The notes under the pieces: generated by a model
What the model was told of the DNA's origin: nothing
What the model saw: only the letters and a program-made list of their open reading frames with translations
The model's database searches: none
Part shown: in pieces, positions 6,853 to 12,461 of the stretch
How positions within the stretch are numbered: position 1 is the first letter of the stretch
Layout: each line of letters begins with the position of its first letter
Translations under genes and position numbers: made by a program
Assembly: GCA_029961005.1 (NCBI GenBank)
Contig: JASBVW010000013.1
Coordinates: 1 to 12,461, forward strand
Reading direction: 5' to 3'
DNA from: Bacillota bacterium
Lineage (GTDB): Bacteria; Bacillota; UBA5301; JASBVW01
Length of the DNA: 12,461 nucleotides

Positions 6853-7424
6853 GCAACGGAGTGCGGATGAATCGGAAGCTGGAGTATTACCTGAGCGAGG
6901 TCCTGCTGACGGCGGAGCAGATCCAAGGTCGGGTGGCCGAGCTGGGGGCGCAGATCAGCCGGGACTACGCCGGGCGCGACCTCTTGTTGATCGGCATCCT
7001 CAAGGGGGCCGTGATCTTTCTCTCGGACCTTTTGCGCCACATCACCATCCCGGTGCAGGTGGATTTTATGGCCGTCTCCAGTTATGGAGCGGCCACGCTC
7101 TCTTCGGGGGTGGTCCGGATTCTCAAGGACCTGGATGAAGTGGTGGAGGGGAGAGAGGTGCTGGTGGTGGAGGACATCATCGACACCGGGCTTACCCTGC
7201 GCTACCTGAGGGAGAACCTGCAGGCGCGGCAGCCGGCCGGCGTGCGCATCTGCACCCTCTTGGACAAGCCGGACCGGCGGGTGGTGGAGGTGCCCGTGGA
7301 CTACCTGGGTTTTCGCATCCCGTACCGCTTCGTGGTGGGGTACGGGCTCGACTGCAAGGTGCACTTCCGCAACCTGCCCTACATCGCCGCGGTGGACCAG
7401 GAGAAGATCCGGGAACTGTTCTGA
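6849..7424 (+). CDS. hpt: Hypoxanthine phosphoribosyltransferase
   Basis: This 191-residue cytoplasmic salvage enzyme converts hypoxanthine (and usually guanine) plus PRPP to IMP or GMP. The sequence matches the family along its length: ILKGAVIFLSDLLRH (50-64), DFMAVSSYG (72-80), the PRPP-binding loop VLVVEDIIDTGLTL (104-117), LLDKPDRR (137-144) with the base-contacting lysine, and RFVVGYGLD (160-168). The GTG at 6849 overlaps the upstream stop (GTGA), with GGAGGA at 6835-6840, 8 bases away. ATG 6867, with GGAG 5 bases upstream, is an alternative that removes six residues. It is followed after 12 bases by guaA, so import, ribosylation and GMP synthesis are encoded together here. Confidence 0.95.
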   Translation: MSNGVRMNRKLEYYLSEVLLTAEQIQGRVAELGAQISRDYAGRDLLLIGILKGAVIFLSDLLRHITIPVQVDFMAVSSYGAATLSSGVVRILKDLDEVVEGREVLVVEDIIDTGLTLRYLRENLQARQPAGVRICTLLDKPDRRVVEVPVDYLGFRIPYRFVVGYGLDCKVHFRNLPYIAAVDQEKIRELF

Positions 7425-7436
7425 AGGGGTGATCAG

Positions 7437-8972
7437 GTGGAGCGCATCGTCATCCTCGACTTCGGCGGGCAGTACACCCAGCTCATCGCGCGCCGGGTCC
7501 GGGAGGCCCACGTCTACTGCGACATTTTGCCCTACCATGCCGCTCCCGCGGAGGTCGCGGCGGGTCAGACGCGGGGAGTCATCCTCTCGGGAGGGCCGGC
7601 CAGCATCTATGAAGAGGGAGCCCCCCGCTGCGCGGAAGAGGTCTTTCAGCTGGGTTTGCCCGTTTTAGGCATCTGCTACGGCATGCAGCTGATGGCGCAC
7701 CTGCTCCGTGGCCGGGTGGAGCCGGCAGCGCAGCGGGAGTACGGGCGCACCCGCCTCCTGCTCTTGGAGGAAGGGGAACTCTTCGCCGGCCTGGCGGGGG
7801 AGGGGAGGGCACTGGTCACCTGGATGAGCCACGGCGACCTGGTGCGCGAGGCGCCGCCCGGCTTCCGGGTGCTGGCCCGGACCGAAAACACTCCGGTGGC
7901 GGCCATGGCCGACTCGGAGCGGCGCCTCTTCGGCGTCCAGTTCCACCCCGAGGTGGTACACACTGAGGGGGGCCGGGAGATCATCGCCAACTTTCTTTTC
8001 CGCATCTGCGGCTGCAGCGGCCAGTGGACCATGGAATCCTTCATCGCCCGCTCCGTGGAGGAGATCCGGGAGCGGGTGGGCGGGCGGCGGGCCGTCTGCG
8101 CCCTCAGCGGCGGCGTGGACTCGGCTGTAGCCGCTGCGCTGGTGCACCGGGCCATCGGCGACCAGCTGACCTGCATCTTCGTGGATCACGGCCTTTTGCG
8201 GCAGGGGGAGCCGGAACAGGTGGAGGAGACCTTCCGGCGGGAGTTTAAGGCCAACCTCATCGCCGTGCAGGCCCGGGAGCGGTTTCTCCGGCGCCTGGCC
8301 GGGGTGCGGGACCCGGAGGCCAAGCGCAAGCTCATCGGCGAGGAGTTTATCCGGGTCTTTGAAGAAGAAGCGGGCCGGCTGGGGGAGATCTCCTTCTTGG
8401 TCCAGGGTACTACTTATCCCGACGTGATCGAGAGCGGCGCTGGCCACGCGGCCGTGATCAAGTCCCACCACAACGTAGGCGGGCTGCCCGACCGCATGAA
8501 CCTGGAGCTTTTGGAGCCCCTGCGCTACCTCTTCAAGGACGAGGTGCGGGCGGTGGCCCTGGAGCTGGGGCTGCCCGAGGAGATCGTCTGGCGCCAGCCC
8601 TTCCCCGGGCCGGGCCTGGCCATCCGCATCATCGGGGAGGTGACGGAGGAGCGCCTGGAGCTCCTGCGCCGGATAGACGCCATCGTTCTGGAGGAGATCA
8701 GGCGGGCCGGCCTGTACCGCCAACTTTGGCAGTCTTTTGCCGTGCTGACCGACCTGCGGACGGTGGGGGTGATGGGCGACGGGCGCAGTTACGGCTATAC
8801 GGCCGCCCTGCGGGCGGTGACCAGCGAGGACGGGATGACGGCGGACTGGGCGCGCCTGCCTTACGAGGTCTTGGAGCGCATCTCCAACCGGGTGATGAAC
8901 GAGGTCCCGGCTGTGACGCGCCTGGTGTACGACATTACCTCCAAGCCGCCGGCTACCATTGAATGGGAGTAG
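7437..8972 (+). CDS. guaA: GMP synthase (glutamine-hydrolysing)
   Basis: This 511-residue cytoplasmic enzyme converts XMP, ATP and glutamine to GMP. The N-terminal class I glutamine amidotransferase domain (1-190) starts ILDFGGQYTQLIARR and carries the catalytic triad: Cys80 in GICYGMQ, and His170 and Glu172 in FHPEV. The ATP-pyrophosphatase domain has the P-loop SGGVDS (224-229). A C-terminal dimerisation domain includes RQPFPGPGLAIRIIGEVT and ends PPATIEWE, the usual GuaA terminus. Length is normal and no key residue is missing. The GTG start at 7437 has AAGGGG directly after the hpt stop, 12 bases downstream of which guaA begins. No guanine riboswitch was seen before it, as expected inside a co-transcribed block. 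Confidence 0.98.
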   Translation: MERIVILDFGGQYTQLIARRVREAHVYCDILPYHAAPAEVAAGQTRGVILSGGPASIYEEGAPRCAEEVFQLGLPVLGICYGMQLMAHLLRGRVEPAAQREYGRTRLLLLEEGELFAGLAGEGRALVTWMSHGDLVREAPPGFRVLARTENTPVAAMADSERRLFGVQFHPEVVHTEGGREIIANFLFRICGCSGQWTMESFIARSVEEIRERVGGRRAVCALSGGVDSAVAAALVHRAIGDQLTCIFVDHGLLRQGEPEQVEETFRREFKANLIAVQARERFLRRLAGVRDPEAKRKLIGEEFIRVFEEEAGRLGEISFLVQGTTYPDVIESGAGHAAVIKSHHNVGGLPDRMNLELLEPLRYLFKDEVRAVALELGLPEEIVWRQPFPGPGLAIRIIGEVTEERLELLRRIDAIVLEEIRRAGLYRQLWQSFAVLTDLRTVGVMGDGRSYGYTAALRAVTSEDGMTADWARLPYEVLERISNRVMNEVPAVTRLVYDITSKPPATIEWE

Positions 8973-9078
8973 GGCAGAAAAGGATTTCCTGTTTTTATGG
9001 AGAAGATCCTAGATCTGTTAATTCACAGCCACAGAGGGCTGGACCGAAAGACGACCTACATGGAGGGAGGAATGAATC
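8973..9078. other. 106-bp gap between guaA and the permease gene
   Basis: This is the largest gap in the purine block. I see no purine-riboswitch core, no terminator hairpin with a T-tract and no convincing -35/-10 pair. A short imperfect inverted repeat (AGGAT at 8981-8985 with ATCCT further on) is too weak to interpret. GGAGGGAGG at 9062-9070 is the ribosome-binding site of the permease. The permease may therefore be co-transcribed with guaA or use a promoter I cannot recognise. Confidence 0.5.
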
Positions 9079-10377
9079 TTGCCTTGGCTGGAGCGGTTCT
9101 TTAGGTTGAAGGAGCGGGGGACGGACCTGCGCACTGAGCTGATCGCGGGGTTGACCACCTTTATGACCATGTCCTACATCATCTTTGTCAACCCCTCCAT
9201 CCTCCAGAACGCGGGCCTGCCCTTTGCCGCCACCATGGCCATGACCTGCCTGGCTGCGGCCTCCACCACCATCCTGATGGGGCTGGCCACCAACTATCCC
9301 TTTGCCCTGGCCCCCGGGATGGGGTTGAACGCGGTGGTGGCCTTCGGGTTGGTCCTGGGGATGAAGCTCCCCTGGCAGGTGGCGATGGCCATGGTCTTCA
9401 TCGAAGGCGCGGTGGTGACCTTCTTCGTGCTCACCAACGTCCGAGAGGCGGTCATGAACGCCATCCCCATCTCCTTGAAGCGCGCCATCGGGGTGGGCAT
9501 CGGCCTCTTCATTGCCTTTATCGGTTTGAAGGAAGGCGGGATCGTGGCCAGCGACCCGGTCACTTTTGTCAAGCTGGGCAACTTTCACCAGCCTTCGGTT
9601 TTGGTGGCCCTGGCCGGGCTGGTCATCACCGGGGTGCTGGTGGCCCGCCGGGTCAAGGGAGCCATCCTTTTGGGCATCATCATCAGCACCTTCCTGGCCC
9701 TCCTGGCCGGCGTGGCCAAACTGCCGCAGCAGTGGGTGACGGCCAGCGTGGACTGGTCCACCTTCGGCCGGTTGGACCTCCTGGGGGCCTTAAAACTGAG
9801 CCTCGTGCCCACCATCTTTGCGCTCCTGATCACTGACTTCTTCGACACTATGGGCACGGTCATCGCCGTGGGCGGGGAGGGGGGCTTTTTGAACCGGGAC
9901 GGCTCGCTCCCCCGGCTGAAGAACGTCCTGCTGGTGGATTCGCTGGCTGCCATGGTCGGTGGCTTGACCAGCGCCAGCTCCGTCACCACCTACATCGAGA
10001 GCGCCGCCGGTGTGGCGGAAGGCGGGCGGACGGGATTGACCTCCCTCGTGGTGGGAATCCTCTTCCTCTTGGCCCTCCCCTTTGCGCCGGTGGCCGGCAT
10101 TGTGCCTGCGGCCGCGACGGCCCCGGCTTTGATTGTGGTTGGCTTCTTGATGATGAACGTGATCCGGGACATCCCCTTTGACCGGGTGGACGAGGCCCTG
10201 CCAGCCTTTTTGACCATCCTGGGCATTCCGCTCACCTTCAGCATCTCCCACGGGATCGGGTTCGGCTTCGTCGGCTATACCCTGATCAAGGTCCTGCGGG
10301 GCCAGTGGCGGGACGTCCATCCGCTCATGTACATCGTGGCGGCTCTCTTTGCCGTCAACTTCGCCCTCGCCCGTTGA
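9079..10377 (+). CDS. AzgA/PbuG-type hypoxanthine/guanine permease (NCS2 superfamily)
   Basis: This 432-residue polytopic membrane protein, probably a proton-coupled purine importer, resembles Bacillus PbuG/PbuO. Signatures are the opening ERFF-L-ERGTDLRTE, TFMTMSYIIFVNPSIL (27-42), NYPFALAPGMGLNA (72-85), a TDFFDTMGT segment in the middle and SSVTTYIESAAGVAEGGRTG, all typical of the AzgA branch and covering the substrate-binding segments. About a dozen hydrophobic segments span the chain. The TTG at 9079 is chosen because GGAGGGAGG (9062-9070) lies 8 bases upstream and the sequence matches the usual N-terminus. The ATG at 9072 is in another frame and soon hits a stop. Its neighbours, hpt and guaA, fit purine salvage. 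Whether hypoxanthine, guanine or adenine is the main substrate cannot be told from the sequence. Confidence 0.93.
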   Translation: MPWLERFFRLKERGTDLRTELIAGLTTFMTMSYIIFVNPSILQNAGLPFAATMAMTCLAAASTTILMGLATNYPFALAPGMGLNAVVAFGLVLGMKLPWQVAMAMVFIEGAVVTFFVLTNVREAVMNAIPISLKRAIGVGIGLFIAFIGLKEGGIVASDPVTFVKLGNFHQPSVLVALAGLVITGVLVARRVKGAILLGIIISTFLALLAGVAKLPQQWVTASVDWSTFGRLDLLGALKLSLVPTIFALLITDFFDTMGTVIAVGGEGGFLNRDGSLPRLKNVLLVDSLAAMVGGLTSASSVTTYIESAAGVAEGGRTGLTSLVVGILFLLALPFAPVAGIVPAAATAPALIVVGFLMMNVIRDIPFDRVDEALPAFLTILGIPLTFSISHGIGFGFVGYTLIKVLRGQWRDVHPLMYIVAALFAVNFALAR

Positions 10378-10402
10378 GGGCGTGTTCCAGGAAGGGAGTG
10401 CC

Positions 10403-11713
10403 ATGGAGAAGACCCCGGTGCGGACGCCGCGGGGCGTGAAGGATTTCCTCCCTCCCGAAGCGGAAGAAAAAAGGGCGATCGAGGAGAAGGTGCGGGCCCT
10501 CTTCACCCTCTGGGGGTACCGGGAGGTGATCACCCCCACCCTGGAGTTTGCCGAAGTGCTGAGCCGGGCCAATGGGGGGCGCCTGGAGGAGCAGAGCTTT
10601 CGCTTCTTCGACCGCGAGGGAGAGGTTTTGACCCTGCGCTCGGACGTCACCGCTCCCATTGCGCGGCTGGTGGCCACGCGGCTGGTCCAGCACCCTCTGC
10701 CCTTGCGCCTCTTCTACATCGCCAACGTCTTCCGCCACGGGGAGACAGGGGTGGGGCGGCACCGGGAGTTTTACCAGGCCGGCGTGGAGCTCATCGGCGC
10801 TCGGGAGCCCCGGGCCGACGCCGAAATCGTCCTGCTGTCCCTGCTGGCCCTGCAGGCGGCCGGGGTCCCCGATGTGCGGGTCGACGTGGGGCACGTGGGC
10901 TTCTTCAACGCCGTCCTGGAGGACTCCGGACTCCACGGGGAGGACGAGGAGCGGATCCGCCGGGCGGCTCTGCGGAAGGACCTGGTGGAGCTGGAGGCGA
11001 TCCTGGTCGGGCGGGGGGTTCCGCCGGAGGGGCGCCGGGCGGTGGAGACCCTGGTGCGCCTGCGCGGCGGGGAAGAAGTGTTGGTGGAGGCTCGCCGCCT
11101 GGCCCGGGGTGAGCGAGCGCGGGAGGCCCTGGCGGATTTGGAGGAGATTTGGGCCGTCTTGGAGGCCTCGGAGGCCAGGGGAAGGGTCTGGCTGGACCTG
11201 GGCATGGTGAAGGACCTGGCCTACTATACCGGCCTCGTCCTGGAAGGGTATGCCCCCCAGCTGGGCTTTACCCTCTGCACCGGGGGCCGCTACGACCGCC
11301 TGATCGGGCAGTTTGACTCCCACTCCTTGCCCGCGGTGGGCTTCGCTCTGGGGGTGGAGCGGGTCATGCAGGTTCTTTCCCTCGCCGGCCGCCGGGTCGC
11401 TCAACCTCGGCCGGCCCTTCTCCTGGTGGCGGAGGGGGCGGCCGAGGCAGAGGTCTCGGCTCTGGCGGGGCGGATCAGAGCAGCGGGGGTGGTCGTGGCC
11501 CGGGAAGTGGTGGAGCGCGGCGCGGAGGAGCGCATGCTCTACGCCCGGGGTAGCGGCCTCCGGGGGATCCTCACCTGCCGGGGAGAGTGGAAGGGCGGGA
11601 GGTTGGCCCTCTACTTCTGGCCGGTAGAATCCACCCTGCCCTTGCCTGGCGAGCAGATTTGGGATATAATGGACCTACTGAAGCTTATGCAGAGAGGAGA
11701 CGAGCAGAGATGA
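10403..11713 (+). CDS. hisZ: HisZ, ATP phosphoribosyltransferase regulatory subunit
   Basis: This 436-residue paralogue of histidyl-tRNA synthetase lacks aminoacylation and pairs with the short form of HisG to catalyse and feedback-control the first histidine step. The class II core is visible: RGVKDFLPPEAEEKR (10-24), LRSDVTAPIARL (78-89), motif 2 around FRHGETGVGRHREFYQAGVE (110-129), YYTGLVLEGYAP (274-285), GGRYDRLIGQF (294-304) and AVGFALGVERVM (311-322). LRSDVTAPIARL and the short-HisG neighbour favour HisZ over HisS. Residues 337-410 are a diverged C-terminal domain, longer than in HisZ proteins of about 330-390 residues. The last 25 codons also hold a promoter and part of the trpP control site. 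ATG 10403 has GGAAGGGAG at 10390-10398; the permease stop is 25 bases upstream. Confidence 0.93.
   Translation: MEKTPVRTPRGVKDFLPPEAEEKRAIEEKVRALFTLWGYREVITPTLEFAEVLSRANGGRLEEQSFRFFDREGEVLTLRSDVTAPIARLVATRLVQHPLPLRLFYIANVFRHGETGVGRHREFYQAGVELIGAREPRADAEIVLLSLLALQAAGVPDVRVDVGHVGFFNAVLEDSGLHGEDEERIRRAALRKDLVELEAILVGRGVPPEGRRAVETLVRLRGGEEVLVEARRLARGERAREALADLEEIWAVLEASEARGRVWLDLGMVKDLAYYTGLVLEGYAPQLGFTLCTGGRYDRLIGQFDSHSLPAVGFALGVERVMQVLSLAGRRVAQPRPALLLVAEGAAEAEVSALAGRIRAAGVVVAREVVERGAEERMLYARGSGLRGILTCRGEWKGGRLALYFWPVESTLPLPGEQIWDIMDLLKLMQRGDEQR
11642..11670 (+). promoter_or_regulatory. Sigma-A type promoter inside hisZ, upstream of trpP
   Basis: A -35-like TTGCCT (11642-11647, 4 of 6 to TTGACA) is followed after exactly 17 bp by a perfect -10 TATAAT (11665-11670). 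A start near 11676-11678 would give a leader of about 33 bases to the trpP ATG. The A+T-rich -10 stands out in this GC-rich DNA. This is a prediction from sequence only, although the spacing and the downstream control site make it more convincing than a lone TATAAT. Confidence 0.65.
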
Positions 11714-11714
11714 G
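11692..11714 (+). promoter_or_regulatory. Candidate TRAP-binding site over trpP ribosome-binding site
   Basis: Five GAG triplets start at 11692, 11697, 11702, 11707 and 11712, each separated by exactly two bases (AG, AC, CA, AT). They cover the SD (AGAGGAGA, 11693-11700) and the start codon of trpP. The TRAP protein (MtrB), when charged with tryptophan, wraps RNA carrying G/UAG triplets spaced 2-3 bases apart. In Bacillus subtilis trpP (yhaG) is controlled this way, with the site over its translation start. Here the number of repeats (five, against 9-11 in well-studied sites) is small, and SD regions are GA-rich by nature. The assignment is inference but fits both the spacing rule and the gene's function. 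Confidence 0.55.
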
Positions 11715-12243
11715 GTTGCGGGATTTAATCGTGGTTGCGCTGCTGATGGCCATCGGGTACATCCTCCACTCCATTCCGTTCTGGACAGTAGGGGGGATGC
11801 GCCCCGATTTCATGTTAGTCATGCTCATCAGCGCGGTGCTTCTTTTGCCGGAGGTCTACCTGGCGGCGGAGGCCGGGGTCCTGGCGGGGATCATCACCGC
11901 CCTTACCACCACCTTCCCCGGCGGGCAGGTGGGCAACTTCGTGGACAAGATCTGTACGGCCTTTGTGGTGCTGGCCCTGGCGCGCCTCTTGCGGGGGCGG
12001 ATTAACGCCAAGATCCTGGCCCCTATCCTGGGGGCGGTCGGCACCCTGATCAGCGGGGCCATCTTTTTGGGGGTGGCCCGGCTGGTGGCTCTGCCGCCGG
12101 CGCCCTTTGGCGTGCTCTACACCACGGTGGTGCTGCCCACCGCCTTGCTCAACACCATCGGCACCGGCGTCATTTATCCGCTGCTGGAGATGAGCCGGCA
12201 GGCGGTCCAGGGCGGGAGCGCCAGACGGGAGCGGGCGGCTTAG
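11710..12243 (+). CDS. trpP: TrpP-family tryptophan transporter
   Basis: This 177-residue integral membrane protein of the TrpP (Bacillus YhaG) family, about six hydrophobic segments, is predicted to import tryptophan. The sequence starts MRLRDLIVVALLMAIGYILH (1-20), followed by GGMRPDFMLVML (28-39) and the signature ALTTTFPGGQVGNFVDK (64-80), then several hydrophobic helices. The C-terminus is basic and cytoplasmic. The ATG overlaps the hisZ stop (ATGA), and AGAGGAGA lies about 9 bases upstream. The promoter at 11642-11670 and the GAG repeats at 11692-11714 point to separate transcription and tryptophan control, apart from read-through from hisZ. A rho-independent terminator follows. Its place between hisZ and hisG is unusual, since the usual neighbours of hisZ are his genes. 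Confidence 0.9.
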   Translation: MRLRDLIVVALLMAIGYILHSIPFWTVGGMRPDFMLVMLISAVLLLPEVYLAAEAGVLAGIITALTTTFPGGQVGNFVDKICTAFVVLALARLLRGRINAKILAPILGAVGTLISGAIFLGVARLVALPPAPFGVLYTTVVLPTALLNTIGTGVIYPLLEMSRQAVQGGSARRERAA

Positions 12244-12258
12244 TCTGTTCTGAACCCC

Positions 12259-12287
12259 AGCCCCCTTCCGCCGGAAGGGGGCTTTTT
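12259..12287 (+). terminator. Rho-independent terminator after trpP, just before hisG
   Basis: A perfect 11-bp stem (AGCCCCCTTCC at 12259-12269 with GGAAGGGGGCT at 12273-12283) with a three-base loop GCC is followed by TTTTT (12283-12287, the first T also closing the stem). It acts on the + strand only. It ends 19 bases before the hisG start, with the hisG SD (AGGAGG, 12294-12299) in between. There is no space for a promoter downstream of the hairpin, so hisG transcripts must cross it or start upstream of it. It may be a leaky terminator or an attenuator. Confidence 0.85.
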
Positions 12288-12306
12288 ACCATGAGGAGGA
12301 GAGGTC

Positions 12307-12461
12307 GTGGACCGGCCATTGACCATTGCGTTGCCCAAGGGGAGGCTCCTGGCCCCCCTCAATGAAGTGCTGCGGCGGGTGGGACTGCTCAGCCCGGGGG
12401 CTCCGCTGCTGGACGAGGAGGCCAGGCGCCTGGTCTACCGGGACGAGCAAACCGGCTGGCG
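12307..12461 (+). CDS. hisG: HisG, ATP phosphoribosyltransferase, short form (3' partial)
   Basis: The first 51 codons are visible; the rest lies beyond the window. HisG condenses ATP and PRPP, the committed step of histidine synthesis. The N-terminal signature LTIALPKGRL (5-14) is the hallmark of the family and is followed by a leucine-rich helix. The GTG start at 12307 has AGGAGG at 12294-12299, 7 bases upstream. With hisZ in the same cluster, it must be the short HisG, which needs HisZ for activity; a C-terminal regulatory domain would not be expected. It lies immediately after a terminator hairpin (12259-12287), which probably limits its transcription. Confidence 0.9.
   Translation, partial: MDRPLTIALPKGRLLAPLNEVLRRVGLLSPGAPLLDEEARRLVYRDEQTGW

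Noticed and set aside
7665..8723. A 352-codon open frame on the minus strand opposite guaA
   Set aside because: It lies fully inside a clear GMP synthase gene, shows Gly/Pro/His/Gln-rich low-complexity protein as expected for GC-rich antisense, and has no recognisable domain.
8973..9078. A purine riboswitch before the permease gene
   Set aside because: I found no conserved riboswitch core or paired P1-P3 arrangement, and no expression platform, in this 106-base gap.
8997..9104. A 35-codon ORF before the permease, ending inside it, possible leader peptide
   Set aside because: Its only nearby SD-like sequence (AAAGGA) is about 13 bases away, too far, and there is no terminator or regulatory hairpin that a leader would control. 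The good SD belongs to the TTG at 9079.
9790..10677. A 295-codon minus-strand open frame across the permease/hisZ junction
   Set aside because: Antisense to two recognised genes with rich Gly/Arg/His composition; no support as a gene.
12293..12303. A TRAP-like GAG run before hisG
   Set aside because: The GAG triplets there are adjacent (GAGGAGGAG) and not separated by 2-3 bases, so they are just a strong SD.

Overview
All the genes lie on the + strand and form a dense, GC-rich (about two-thirds G+C by eye) bacterial stretch. Shine-Dalgarno (SD) sites are strong, GTG and TTG starts are frequent, and several junctions overlap by 1 to 4 bases. TrpP, HisZ, an AzgA-type purine permease, the tsaB-rimI-tsaD block and a MoeA/periplasmic-binding-protein-like fusion together suggest a GC-rich, probably anaerobic Firmicute (Moorella/Desulfotomaculum-like or a diderm relative). 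This placement is inference. No tRNA, rRNA, CRISPR array, insertion sequence or prophage was seen, and no stretch above 300 bases lacks a gene.

Layout. (1) 2-2240: tsaB (5' end outside the window), rimI and tsaD, the t6A tRNA-modification genes with the usual companion acetyltransferase. The 3' end of tsaD carries an unusual C-terminal extension; the DNA encoding it, and the gap after it, hold a cluster of DnaA-box-like 9-mers, one perfect. (2) 2299-3381: an exported protein resembling outer-membrane beta-barrels of the PorV/UPF0164 type. (3) 3398-6852: a small Cys-containing protein of unknown function, moeA, and a second moeA fused to a binding-protein-like domain, together a molybdenum/tungsten cofactor block. 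(4) 6849-10377: hpt, guaA and a purine permease, which together import hypoxanthine/guanine and make GMP. (5) 10403-12461: hisZ, trpP and the start of hisG, i.e. histidine biosynthesis with a tryptophan transporter gene inserted.

The most interesting signal is at the hisZ/trpP junction. A promoter with a perfect TATAAT and a 17-bp spacer lies in the 3' end of hisZ. Just downstream, five GAG triplets spaced exactly two bases apart cover the SD and start codon of trpP. This is the architecture of a TRAP (tryptophan-activated RNA-binding protein) site, and trpP is a known TRAP target in Bacillus. A rho-independent terminator follows trpP only 19 bases before hisG, so hisG depends on read-through or regulated termination unless its promoter lies upstream of the hairpin.

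Other points: a 21-bp stretch is identical between the two moeA genes, and the small gene between the barrel gene and moeA has an uncharacterised Cys-x3-Cys C-terminus.
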